Shown here: piece after piece, positions 10,594-20,517 of the stretch
Numbering within the stretch: the first letter of the stretch is position 1
Layout of the letters: each line of letters starts with the position of its first letter
Origin: Chara braunii
Lineage: Eukaryota; Streptophyta; Charophyceae; Charales; Characeae
DNA: 49,367 nucleotides
Direction of reading: 5' to 3'
NCBI GenBank assembly: GCA_003427395.1
Contig: BFEA01000358.1
Location: 428,266 to 477,632, forward strand
Program-made: the position numbers and the translations under genes
The notes under the pieces: generated by a model
What the model saw: only the letters and a program-made list of their open reading frames with translations
What the model was told of the DNA's origin: nothing
The model's database searches: none

Positions 10594-11270
10594 GCCCAAA
10601 ACTGAAATCGTCCTGGTGGCGGGGCACTGCAGACGTGGGACTGCTGCTGTCGTGGCACTGCTGATGTGGCACTGTTGCTGACGTGGCACTGCTGACATGG
10701 CACTGTTGCTGACATGGCACTTACCAAACCGGGAACGCGGGCAAAGGGCTGGGTGGGAGGGAAACGCAGAAAGGTAATCAAACTGCACTTTCCATTCCCG
10801 GTCCTAATCAACAAAATAAAATAAAATAATTAAAAAAATAAAAAAAGAGGATCAATGTGGCACTGTTGATCGACTATCAGGGAAGCGTTTTCGGAGGAGT
10901 ACTATAAAAGAGATCTAGGCAAGGTTTCACAAGTTTCGGCTTTCAAAAAAGCGATCTTGAAAAAAAAAATTGTGTGAAATAGAATGGATGTTCCACTTTC
11001 AGAGGAGAATAAATCCAGTTTCCGAGAATATGACAACCTCCGTTATGCCCAGAGTATCTACAAAAAACAAACAAAATACTAATATTCAAAGTTGCAAAAA
11101 AGAAAAAAAGAAAATAAATGATTGCATAGATTTGACGAAGCCCTACTTGGTTCACTAATAAACAATCAATCAATCGATCAAACAAACAAACAAACAAACA
11201 ATCAATCAAACAATCAGTCGATCAAGCAAGCTGGCTCCTTGATTGGGTGGACCTTCTGATTGAGAGGTCC
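10594..11270 (-). other. Gypsy-B leader with minisatellite and CAATCA repeats
   Basis: Region between PBS and gag. Near 10655-10722 the phrases GTGGCACTGCTGA and GTGGCACTGTTGCTGAC alternate (about 31-bp period). At 11158-11225 there is a degenerate CAAT/CAAA run. No coding capacity beyond a possible gag N-terminal extension is recognised. Confidence 0.5.
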
Positions 11271-11282
11271 GCTCCGATACCA
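11271..11282 (-). other. Primer-binding site of Gypsy-B (initiator-Met tRNA type)
   Basis: The minus strand reads TGGTATCGGAGC three bases inside the 5' LTR end (LTR edge at 11286). It differs by one base from the common plant initiator-Met PBS TGGTATCAGAGC. Confidence 0.75.
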
Positions 11283-11285
11283 AAC

Positions 11286-12023
11286 TGTTGCATACCATAA
11301 CGGTACAGACCAGAACAAGAACCGACCTCTCTCACATAGTACAGGATAACACAGCGGAAGGCTAAAATACCAATGATCTGATCAATCAATGTCGCAATGC
11401 AGACCCAACATACATCATCATCATCGCAAGGTGTGAAGGGGCCTGGCACTATACATAGGAAGAGTGTGCCAGGCTCCAAGCATACACAGATGAAGAGGAG
11501 GGGGATTAGACGAAGAAGAGGGAGGAGATGGGAATGTTGTCACACAAGTGTCGTTGGTATCGATCCCAAATAGTCCCTCGTTAATGTCTCTGTCCCAAAG
11601 TCGAGTCTGTATCCAAATGTCGTCAACATCCCACAGTCAAAAATCTCTCTTTCTCTCTCTCTCTCGTAGTCTGTCGATACGGAGAAATCAGGTAGCGAGA
11701 GGGTGAGGGAGAGATGGTGGACTTAGAAGAGGAAGAAGAAGAACTCTCTCTCTCTCTCAGTCCGGTACTAACCTGTGAAGGTGGAGCCTTGTTGCAGGTA
11801 CATCGAAGACGAAGCTGAAGCTATGCGCCACAGGTAAGCTCCCAGGTAAGTCTCCCTGGCCTCCGCCACTCTCCTCTCTCCCAACGCTACTCTAAGATCC
11901 TAACAGCACCCAGCGCTGAAGACTACTCCTATCGTTAGCTACTACCACTGCAGCACTCCTGCAGAGTGCTGCTGCCGAATCCTAAAGGCTGCCTAATGCC
12001 CCCTGAACTGCCTGCAGCCTGCA
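11286..12023 (-). repeat. 5' LTR of Gypsy-B (outer edge uncertain)
   Basis: Starts TGTTGCATACC on plus and follows the 3' LTR closely (CGGTACAGACCAGAACAAG, CATACACAGATGAAGAGG and other shared words) to about 12017, then diverges. A CTGCA end at 12023 is the most plausible edge. The following GGGCG also occurs at 3955-3959, two bases from the other LTR, so it is only a tentative target duplication. Confidence 0.6.
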
Positions 12024-12027
12024 GGGC

Positions 12028-12053
12028 GGACCAGTACTATATAGTGCTGGTCC
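12028..12053. repeat. 26-bp near-perfect palindrome
   Basis: GGACCAG at 12028 pairs with CTGGTCC at 12053 around an ACTATATAGT core. All 13 pairs form, one of them G-T. It sits just outside the Gypsy-B 5' LTR in a non-coding 240-bp stretch (12024-12265) of unknown origin. Confidence 0.8.
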
Positions 12054-12189
12054 GGCTGGGAGGCTGCTCTTGCCAATGCCGAATCGTGCCAGACCTTGGC
12101 GCTGAAGTTCCAAAAAAAAGGTTGTCTTGAAACGGGCCTAAAAATGGCCTGCGCTTATCCCTGGTCTGGCGCCTAAGTTTCAAGAAAGG

Positions 12190-13545
12190 TCGAATTTATG
12201 AGGGCCTGAAAATGGCCCTCCTTTTTAGGCTTTTAGGCTGAAACGACACAAGGCCTGGAGGGCTCTTATTCTGCCTGGTCGGGCCCTGCAGGCCCGTGTG
12301 GTGCGCAGTAAGCCACAGTGTAGCTAAGTGAGCGGGAGGCCATTGTTGTACTTGCAAAAGGCTTATAAGGTGGTCTGTTGTGCAGGTCCGTAACTGAAGG
12401 TCGGTGAGGTGTTGTGCAAGGTGCAGATCGGGAAAGGTTGTTTCGGTGCGTAACTCCAAGCATCAGACGAAGGGCAGGTGGAGATTTGTGTGCTTTGAGT
12501 GCAAAGTACAGATAGGGCAGGGTGTCAGTATGTCGATAGCCCCAACGTTGGTTGAAAAGTGCATGACGTTCGAGGATGTTGGCCACAGTCTTCGATGCTT
12601 TGTTGTAGGTGGAACTGTCAAGATGTTGTGATAAGTTATACGCGTACCAGCGCTTGCAGCAGATTGCCATGTTGTGTAATGTTTTATTGACAGGTACTAT
12701 AACGAATTGCTGCTGTAGCTGCCGAAGAGATGTGTTGGCAGCACGCGAGGCAGTTTGACTAGGTGCTTGGTACAGTGACGCAGTAATATTCTGTTGGCAT
12801 CTTAAAAGAACTGATGTGCGCCATCTGCGCAGCTGAGAGAGACTGTCAGCAATCAGATACTCATTACTGCGTGCTGATCTCATGGTTGCTATAAATTTAG
12901 CAATATACTCGTCCAGACCAAGTTTCAATGCTTTCATCACATCCGTAGTGTCGGCATTGAGGCAGTACTTGGAGCCTTCAAAGAAGAGAGCTGGTAAGTG
13001 TATCTTGTATAATGGTGTAGTCCACTGTGGCTACATGACCATCAACAGTGCCTACACATTGTGGGAATACTTGTCGACAAGGACAATTGTCAGGGTCTGG
13101 AAGAGGTATATTGCTTGTTATGTCGAGTGCCACTTCTGTAAATTACAGAACTGGACACGTATGGGTGGCACCATCTTGTCGCAGATACGTATTTCCTTGG
13201 CAAGAGCAGGCCGTGGATGTAATTCAGCGACCTCTGGAAGCCGAACGACGCTCCGTAACTGTGTGGTGTGAGCAACCTGATGCATGTGCATGACCTTAAT
13301 GAGATTTAGGAACGGAACCCTATCATGTGCAGGGCCGCAATATGAGTCTCGTGAATACTGCAGACCACGGATCATGCACTCCAGTTGACGAATGTTAGGT
13401 GTGAGCTCGAACCTGATGCATGTGCATGACCTTAACGAAATTTAGGAACGGAACCCTATCATGTGCAGGGCCGCAATATGAGTGCCGTGAATACTGCAGA
13501 CCACGGATCATGCACTCCAGTTGACGAATGTTAGGTGTGAGCTCA
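12190..13545 (-). pseudogene. Penelope-type reverse transcriptase, N-terminal half
   Basis: The minus-strand frame from 12940 holds FVIVPVNKTLHNMAICCKRWY, an ILERHALFNQRWGYR segment and LPYLYFALKAHKSPPALRL. This is the characteristic N-terminal block of Penelope-type RTs, whose conserved order is a V.V..DK-like motif, then LP.LY...K.HK.P...R. It precedes the motif A-C half now found at 3961-2721. After ALRL the frame breaks and a neighbouring frame (12459-12196) continues plausibly (PDLHLAQHLTDLQ). Upstream, 13545-12950 has several fragmentary frames of the same element, including a duplicated 136-bp segment. The strand agrees with the C-terminal half and the two halves together cover one RT, so Gypsy-B split it. 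Confidence 0.6.
13274..13545. repeat. 136-bp tandem duplication in the Penelope-type element
   Basis: AACCTGATGCATGTGCATGACC begins at 13274 and 13410, and the two units agree at nearly every base down to GTTAGGTGTGAGCTC. The duplicated minus-strand frame includes RQLECMIRGLQYSR. The period 136 is not a multiple of three, so the duplication disrupts the frame. Confidence 0.85.
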
Positions 13546-13559
13546 GAGTTTGAGACATT

Positions 13560-13602
<43 letters not shown>

Positions 13603-13719
13603 ACAGTTCTAATTGAAAAACGGGAATGAATCTTCCCACGTTTGCGGAAAGATACATTGCCATTCTGCAAATTACTACTTTGCCAGAGGGGGGGGGGGGA
13701 AAGACGTCAACGGGAGAGA

Positions 13720-13767
<48 letters not shown>

Positions 13768-13886
13768 CAGCACGTTGCGCAGATTCCCGCATTGAAATCG
13801 CCGGGCCTCTCTCTCTCTCTCTCTCTCTTCCGATTTATTGCTTCATTTTTCTTTTTTTCATTTTAGAATCTCGCTCGTTTTCTTTT

Positions 13887-13919
<33 letters not shown>

Positions 13920-14507
13920 GAGAAATGAAGAAAAATCTGCAATCTGTAGCGGGAGGCTCGGACTTGATAACTGTGCCAAATACTGGTGGTTAACTGTGGC
14001 AAGCCTTTAAAAACACCCCTCAACACCCCAAGCTGTGATTTGGCTGTGGTAAGACTTGTTTTTTTTTTTCTCCCTTTTTCTGAAACACTGCAATTTCCGT
14101 GAGTGTGTGTGTCACCGTTTCAGAGGGTCAATGCTAATCTTAGCTGTATTTTTCCAGCTTCAACATGTCCCAAAGTCCCAAGCTTGGGACTCTGGTACAT
14201 AAAAATCCTTTCACAGTCCCAAGCTTTGGATTTTTACAGTCGCATGGATGCGGAGTTGGGCACACGCCAGACTGCAGACATGCCTAAGTGGATGGCGCTT
14301 TTCCAACTTCAACGTAAGCAGGCCTCACGCTGCGATTTGTTTTTGAGAAGGCCAGTTCAGCAGACGGAAAACAGGAGCACAGTTTTGGGCGCTACAAGGA
14401 ACAAAAAGAGCAAAAGAAAACAAAAAGAGACCCAAAACAACAACCTCCCCCCCCCCCCCCTCCTCCTTGATAACCATACAAAACTGCCCCTTTTTTCTGT
14501 TACACAC
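13546..14507. other. UTP6 intron 3 or downstream region: microsatellites, no exon found
   Basis: Contains (GT)n at about 13563-13602, a G run and (GA)n at about 13690-13765, (TC)n at 13807-13828, T-rich tracts at 13890-13919, and paired CCCAAGCTT words at about 14185 and 14217. I searched both strands for the missing UTP6 C-terminal HAT exons and saw none. Confidence 0.5.
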
Positions 14508-15035
14508 CTTTCCCCACAACGGCTTGGCCTCACTCAATGGCACAACAGATAGAGCTTGCTCAAGCAATGCTTCCATCCTTTGCCTATAGTGCTCGACACC
14601 TTCCCAGCCATGGTTGTCGTCGTCATCAGCAAGAGCAGCAGCAGCAGCAACATCCTCGTCTGTGTCAGTATTCTTCATCGCCAGACTGTTATGGTGGAGC
14701 ATTTCTAAATCGAGTCGAACAACCCATACATTCCCTGACTTGTTCAGAGACTCGTCCTCACAGGCGCGAGCGGCCACTGCCAGAGCATCGGCATCTCTAC
14801 CGGAATTCAAGAGAACACGAACATGCCGTGTGAACATCAAATGGGAGCTTGCGCCAGCAGCTTCCGCTCTTTCGCAGAGGCTAAGGAGAAGAGTAGCCAT
14901 GTCCTCAGCCTCCCTTAGAGATGTCTGACTTCTGCCCACCGCTTCGACAGTACAGTTAAAAGCCGCCTCCAGGAAACACGCATAGCGCTCGAACATGTCA
15001 CATGTGCAGATTGCTTTCAGGGCCTCTTCAAATAC
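14508..15035 (-). CDS. UTP6: UTP6 exon 3 (HAT repeats, 176 codons)
   Basis: The acceptor CATCAG precedes GTATTTGAAG at 15035. The exon reads VFEEALKAICTCDMFERY through to LSEAKPLWGK and ends AAG|GTGTGT at 14508. It contains an Asp/Ala-rich loop (DEDVAAAAALADDDD). The frame continues open into the intron for about 60 codons without similarity. Confidence 0.82.
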
Positions 15036-15429
15036 CTGATGATTGATTGATTGATTGATAGATTGGCCGCCAGCACAGCAAAAGGAAAACAAAACACAAA
15101 ACAAAAAAGCGTAATCAGGAATAACCTCAGCAATGAATGTCGTCCGTACGTACGTACACGCAACTCTACGCCGTGCAATGATGGCAAACTCCAATCCAAT
15201 TTCAGACACGAATTTCAGTGATACCCTATTCATCCCTATCGCTCAACGATAGCGATCTATTCATTCCTATCGCTCGAGGATGGCAAACTCCCATCCCATT
15301 TCAGACACAAATAAATGATGACGTCACCCGCCATGACTTTGGTTCATGTGTCGGAGCAACCTGACGACAATCAGAGTCCTCACGTGTGTATACCCTTTTA
15401 CATTCATCAATCGTCAATCGTCAATCGTC

Positions 15430-15466
<37 letters not shown>

Positions 15467-18400
15467 GATCATCATCATCCTCATCATCACACATCATCAT
15501 CATCATCAAATATCTTCCAAAAAAACTGCAGATTGCCTGACCAACTCCACACTGATGACCAATTTGCCCTACCCCTTGTGCATTAATCACGGAGGACGAC
15601 GAATCGGGACAGCATGGAAGGGTGATGAGGAGGCAAAAGAGGAAGAAAGGTGGGAAATGAGAGGAGGAAAGGAAGACGGGAAGGGGGAAAAGAGGAGGGA
15701 GGGGAAGGAGAGGAAGACAGAGGAGAATGAGAGATAGAGAGAGACGAAGAGGCAGAAAAGAAAGAGGGAGACAAGGGAAAGGCTGACAAGAGCAGCATAA
15801 AAAAACTGAGAAGGAGAGGAGGATGGCCAGTTGTAACGTGACGTGCAATGGAGGAGAAGGAGGAGGAGGAGGAGGAGGAGGAAGGTAGAGGGTTGGTGGG
15901 CGTAAAATTTTCGCCATGGCCCAAGTCGAGGGGGGGGGTCGCAAATAGCCCGGAAACGATTTGGACAAATAAATACCTGAATGGCCTTCTCGATCGCGAC
16001 TCGGGATCCCATCCCTTGACGAGATACCCATCGTCGTGCTCGGCAATCCCAGGACTCTTCCTTCTTCCGAAAATCTTTCGCCAAGCTGGCATAGATATCC
16101 TCCTCGACTTCCTCCTTGCCATCAAATGGCATCAACGCGACAACTTCCAGGAACTTTCGTCGAAAGTTCAAGCTATCGGGGATAGCAGCTATGGCATTGC
16201 CATAGATGATCTTGGCCAGTCTTGTGCTTATGTCGCTCCCCTCCTCCTCCTGCTTTCCTGTTTGTCCCTCCCCCTCGTCGTCCTTGTCCTTTCCCCCCAC
16301 TCGTCCTGAAGGTCCCCCTTGTTGGTGTCCTGATACTACTCTACCTTTTGCATTCTTTGCACCCTCATCCCCCCCCTCCTCCTCCTCCTCCTCCTCCTCC
16401 TCCTCCTCCTTCTCCTCCTCATCGTCATCATCACCATCGTTTTCTCCGACTCGATTGCCAACACCAGATGCTATAGCCGTAGGCTTTTTTCCCCCTCCAT
16501 TCATTCCTCCTCCTTTTTCACTTTCTTCTCTTCTTCCGCCTCCTCCTCCTCCTTCGTCCTCGTCGTCTTCTTGATCCCCCATCACGACATCTTCCCCGCC
16601 GTCTCCTCCATACCCACGAGCTCCGTCTTTGTCCGTCGTCGTTATTCTTGCTATTTTTGGCAATGGCCCGATCCCCAGGACCTCTCTTCTAGCCTGCAGC
16701 TTGGCCAAATAGGTAAGTTCCATCTTGAAATACTCGATCCACATGGACTCCGACTTGGGACACATTCTCAAACCCCTCTGCATCTGCGCGCGCGCGCTCA
16801 ACATGTTCTTCTGCATGGTGAATTCGTATGAGGCGGCGTACATCCATAGCCCGGGGACCGTTGGATGATACTGCAGAGCTCTGGCCAACACCTGTGCATC
16901 GATCAGTAGCACAACCAAACAATCAAACAATCAAACAATCGATCAATCAATCAAACAATCAATCAATCACACAATCAAACAGTCAAACAATCGAGCAAAC
17001 GGAAAAAGAGAACAAAAGAAAGAACGCCAGCCGCCGCCATCCCCGTCAAAGTTAGGGCATGTACTCACCGTAGGAATTGTTCGAATGAGCCTGGTCGCAA
17101 ATACGAGAGGAAATTCATTCGAGAAAGCGCTAGCTAGTAGTGTGTGAGAGAACCAACAAAACAAAACCTCAGCCGTTTGACCATCGCCCACAAAGCTAAC
17201 CTTAAGGGTTAAGGGCATATACGCACACTCAGAACTTTTTCCGAGATTCGACCACAATAATCAGCGAGGTATAAAGATTTTGCACCATTGCAGAGAATCC
17301 TCGGGAGTTAAAAAAAAATAATAATAATAATAATCCTAGGTTGGTGTGAGACAACGTGACCTAAGGTACCCATTCACCAACCAGTCAGTCCCCTCTCCCG
17401 CCCTCTCCAAACGTATCCAAAACCCCACGACTTTTTGTAATAACCCCACGACTTTTTGTAATAACCCCCATCATTCTCACCCTAGACCGAATATCGCCAA
17501 AGACTTCCGAGAAGATTCACTGTGAGAAACCCCTTTTATACCACACGTCGTTCCAAACCACCGTTATTTCCACACTACATGTAGCACTTCTCTTCTAGAC
17601 TGAATCTCGCCAAAAATTGCGTGGAGATTCACTGTGAAAAAAACCCTTCTTCTACCGCACCACTTCCTAACGACCGTCATTCTCACACTCGCACTTTCTT
17701 TTCTAGATTGAATCTCGCCAACTTTGAGAAAACCCTCTTCGCTCTCCTCCTCCACATCCTCCTCCTCCTCCACCTCCACCTCCTCCTCCACCTCCTCTCC
17801 GCTCTCCTCCTCCACACCCTCCTCCTCCTCCTCTTTGTCCTCCAGATCCTCCTCGGCATCACCGCCGTCCTCGTAGGCAACACCCTCATTCTCTTCTCGT
17901 TGCAATGCCGCTGCACGTCACTCTCTAACTGCAATCTCCTTCCTCCCCCCCCCCTGCATCTTTGTTTCCTACATTCTTCCTCNNNNNNNNNNNNNNNNNN
18001 NNNNNNNNNNNNNNNNNNNNNNNNNNNNNNNNNNNNNNNNNNNNNNNNNNNNNNNNNNNNNNNNNNNNNNNNNNNNNNNNNNNNNNNNNNNNNNNNNNNN
18101 NNNNNNNNNNNNNNNNNNNNNNNNNNNNNNNNNNNNNNNNNNNNNNNNNNNNNNNNNNNNNNNNNNNNNNNNNNNNNNNNNNNNNNNNNNNNNNNNNNNN
18201 NNNNNNNNNNNNNNNNNNNNNNNNNNNNNNNNNNNNNNNNNNNNNNNNNNNNNNNNNNNNNNNNNNNNNNNNNNNNNNNNNNNNNNNNNNNNNNNNNNNN
18301 NNNNNNNNNNNNNNNNNNNNNNNNNNNNNNNNNNNNNNNNNNNNNNNNNNNNNNNNNNNNNNNNNNNNNNNNNNNNNNNNNNNNNNNNNNNNNNNNNNNN

Positions 18401-20452
18401 NNNNNNNNNNNNNNNNNNNNNNNNNNNNNNNNNNNNNNNNNNNNNNNNNNNNNNNNNNNNNNNNNNNNNNNNNNNNNNNNNNNNNNNNNNNNNNNNNNNN
18501 NNNNNNNNNNNNNNNNNNNNNNNNNNNNNNNNNNNNNNNNNNNNNNNNNNNNNNNNNNNNNNNNNNNNNNNNNNNNNNNNNNNNNNNNNNNNNNNNNNNN
18601 NNNNNNNNNNNNNNNNNNNNNNNNNNNNNNNNNNNNNNNNNNNNNNNNNNNNNNNNNNNNNNNNNNNNNNNNNNNNNNNNNNNNNNNNNNNNNNNNNNNN
18701 NNNNNNNNNNNNNNNNNNNNNNNNNNNNNNNNNNNNNNNNNNNNNNNNNNNNNNNNNNNNNNNNNNNNNNNNNNNNNNNNNNNNNNNNNNNNNNNNNNNN
18801 NNNNNNNNNNNNNNNNNNNNNNNNNNNNNNNNNNNNNNNNNNNNNNNNNNNNNNNNNNNNNNNNNNNNNNNNNNNNNNNNNNNNNNNGAGAGGGGGAGAG
18901 AGGGAGGGGAGGGAGAGGCGGCGGAAAAAAAAAGGACGGTGACGTCTGACGGGGAGAGCAAAGGCGATTCCATAGCTGAATGCCTGAACGGGACGGAAGC
19001 AGAGAGGCAGAGAGGCAGAGAGGCAGAGAGGCAGAGAGGGAGGAGGACTAGAACGGAGAGACGCGAGGAGACAGAGAAGAAGGTATGGAGAGAAAGAGGG
19101 GCAGAAGAAAAACTCGCAGTGTGAACACAGGAACAAGAGAAGGCACGAGACGAAAGAGGGACGAGACATGGAGAAGAAGATAAGGGCAGAGAAAGGCAGC
19201 AAACCAGTGGGCAGAAAGGCGAAAAGAGGGAAAAGGAAACATGAAATAGTAAACGAAATTCTGTCAAAAAAAAAATGAGAGAAAAGGAGAGGAAAAAAAG
19301 AGAGAGAGAGAGAGAAACAAGCAGAAATGCTGAATGGGTGGGATAAGAGATTCCAAAAAGAATCCAACAAGCACCCGGGCAATACTTTTCTCTGGTGAAC
19401 AAGGAGGGGAAGGAGGAAGGGGGCCCTATTCCCGGAGACTCCGGGGCCCAGAAAGGGGTAATAATTTAATAAACAAATAATATACAAAAAATAACGGGTA
19501 ATACTTTTCTCTGGTGAACAAGGAGGGGAGGAGGAAGGGGGACCTTTTGGGCCCTTTTTCCGGAGACTCCGGGGGCCCAGGGGCCGGTAAAGAGATAATA
19601 ATTTAATAAACAAATACTAATATACAAAATTTTCAATTTCCCGCAGAGATCTGAAGTTTCACGGAGTAATTGCCAACTGTCCCTGACAAAAATAAATAAT
19701 AAAAATATCTTCAAATTAATCAATTAAATAATTTAAATTGCTATATACCTAGACTACCAGCCAGGCCGCCCGGGTCCCGGGTGGGCAGCCCGTGCAAGGA
19801 CCAAGGAAGGTCCCAGAAAAAAAAAAAAAAAAAAAATCCAAAAAAAAAAACTATGTTATGCAGAAAAATAAACTGAACAACTTTTGCCTCAGGGTCACAT
19901 CGAAATTCTTTACCAAATTTAAAATAAAAAATAAATTCAAAATTCAAAACTGAACAACTTTTGCCTCAGGGTCACATCGAAATTCTTCACCAAATTTAAA
20001 ATAAAAAACATTTTTTTTACTTTTTATTTTTTTATTTATTTTTTATTTTTTTGGGGCCCGGCCGGGCAAGTGACCCCGTTTCGTTCATAACCACCGATAA
20101 TACTGCAATATTACAATCATAAGTAATCATAACCACCGACTCCGTTTCGTTCTTCTCCTCCCCGGAAGCTTCCCTATCACTTTCTTTTTTCTTTTTTCTT
20201 TTTTTGAAGGCTAAGTAGCCCAACCCAATCCAACCTTCTGAACCGTTGATGGTTGGCTATACCAAGAACAAAAAAAACAAAAAAAAAAAAAAAACATTCT
20301 TCTGTCGAATCTCACAAGGACGGCCTTTCCTCTCACTTTTTTTCACTTTTTCATTATTTTCAGGCTCCGTCGCCGGCACGCGAACCTGAGTCGCCTGGGT
20401 GAGAGAAAGGGGCACAGAGAGAGTGAGTGAGAGAGAGTGAGTGAGAGAGAGA

Positions 20453-20517
<65 letters not shown>

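Larger units (their letters stand above)
3962..12023 (-). mobile_element. Gypsy-B: degenerate Ty3/Gypsy chromovirus nested in the Penelope-type element
   Basis: Two direct repeats starting TGTTGCA (3962 and 11286 on plus) flank gag- and pol-like frames on the minus strand. In element orientation: 5' LTR 12023-11286, PBS 11282-11271, leader, gag (10593-8843), pol (protease, RT, RNase H, integrase, chromodomain; 8905-4898), PPT 4920-4903, 3' LTR 4902-3962. It interrupts the Penelope-type RT, so it is the younger insertion. Stops, frameshifts and a YLYD in place of YLDD in the RT active site show that it is no longer autonomous. The outer edge of the 5' LTR is uncertain and no clean 5-bp target duplication was found. 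Confidence 0.85.

Noticed and set aside
12448-12452. GCGTA as the Gypsy-B target duplication (with 3957-3961)
   Set aside because: The flanking sequence does not end in CA and lies 430 bp beyond the last LTR similarity; a 5-base match is expected by chance.
13508-13928. Frames in the GT, GA and TC microsatellites
   Set aside because: They encode only HT, RE or LS repeats.
15462-16930. 447-codon frame running past the UTP6 exon 2 donor
   Set aside because: Similarity stops exactly at CAG|GTATTT at 15977 and the rest is intron read-through rich in Leu/Ser/Pro.
17621-19613. Very long frames (up to 562 codons) across 17.6-19.6 kb
   Set aside because: They consist mostly of N translated as X plus low-complexity flanks.
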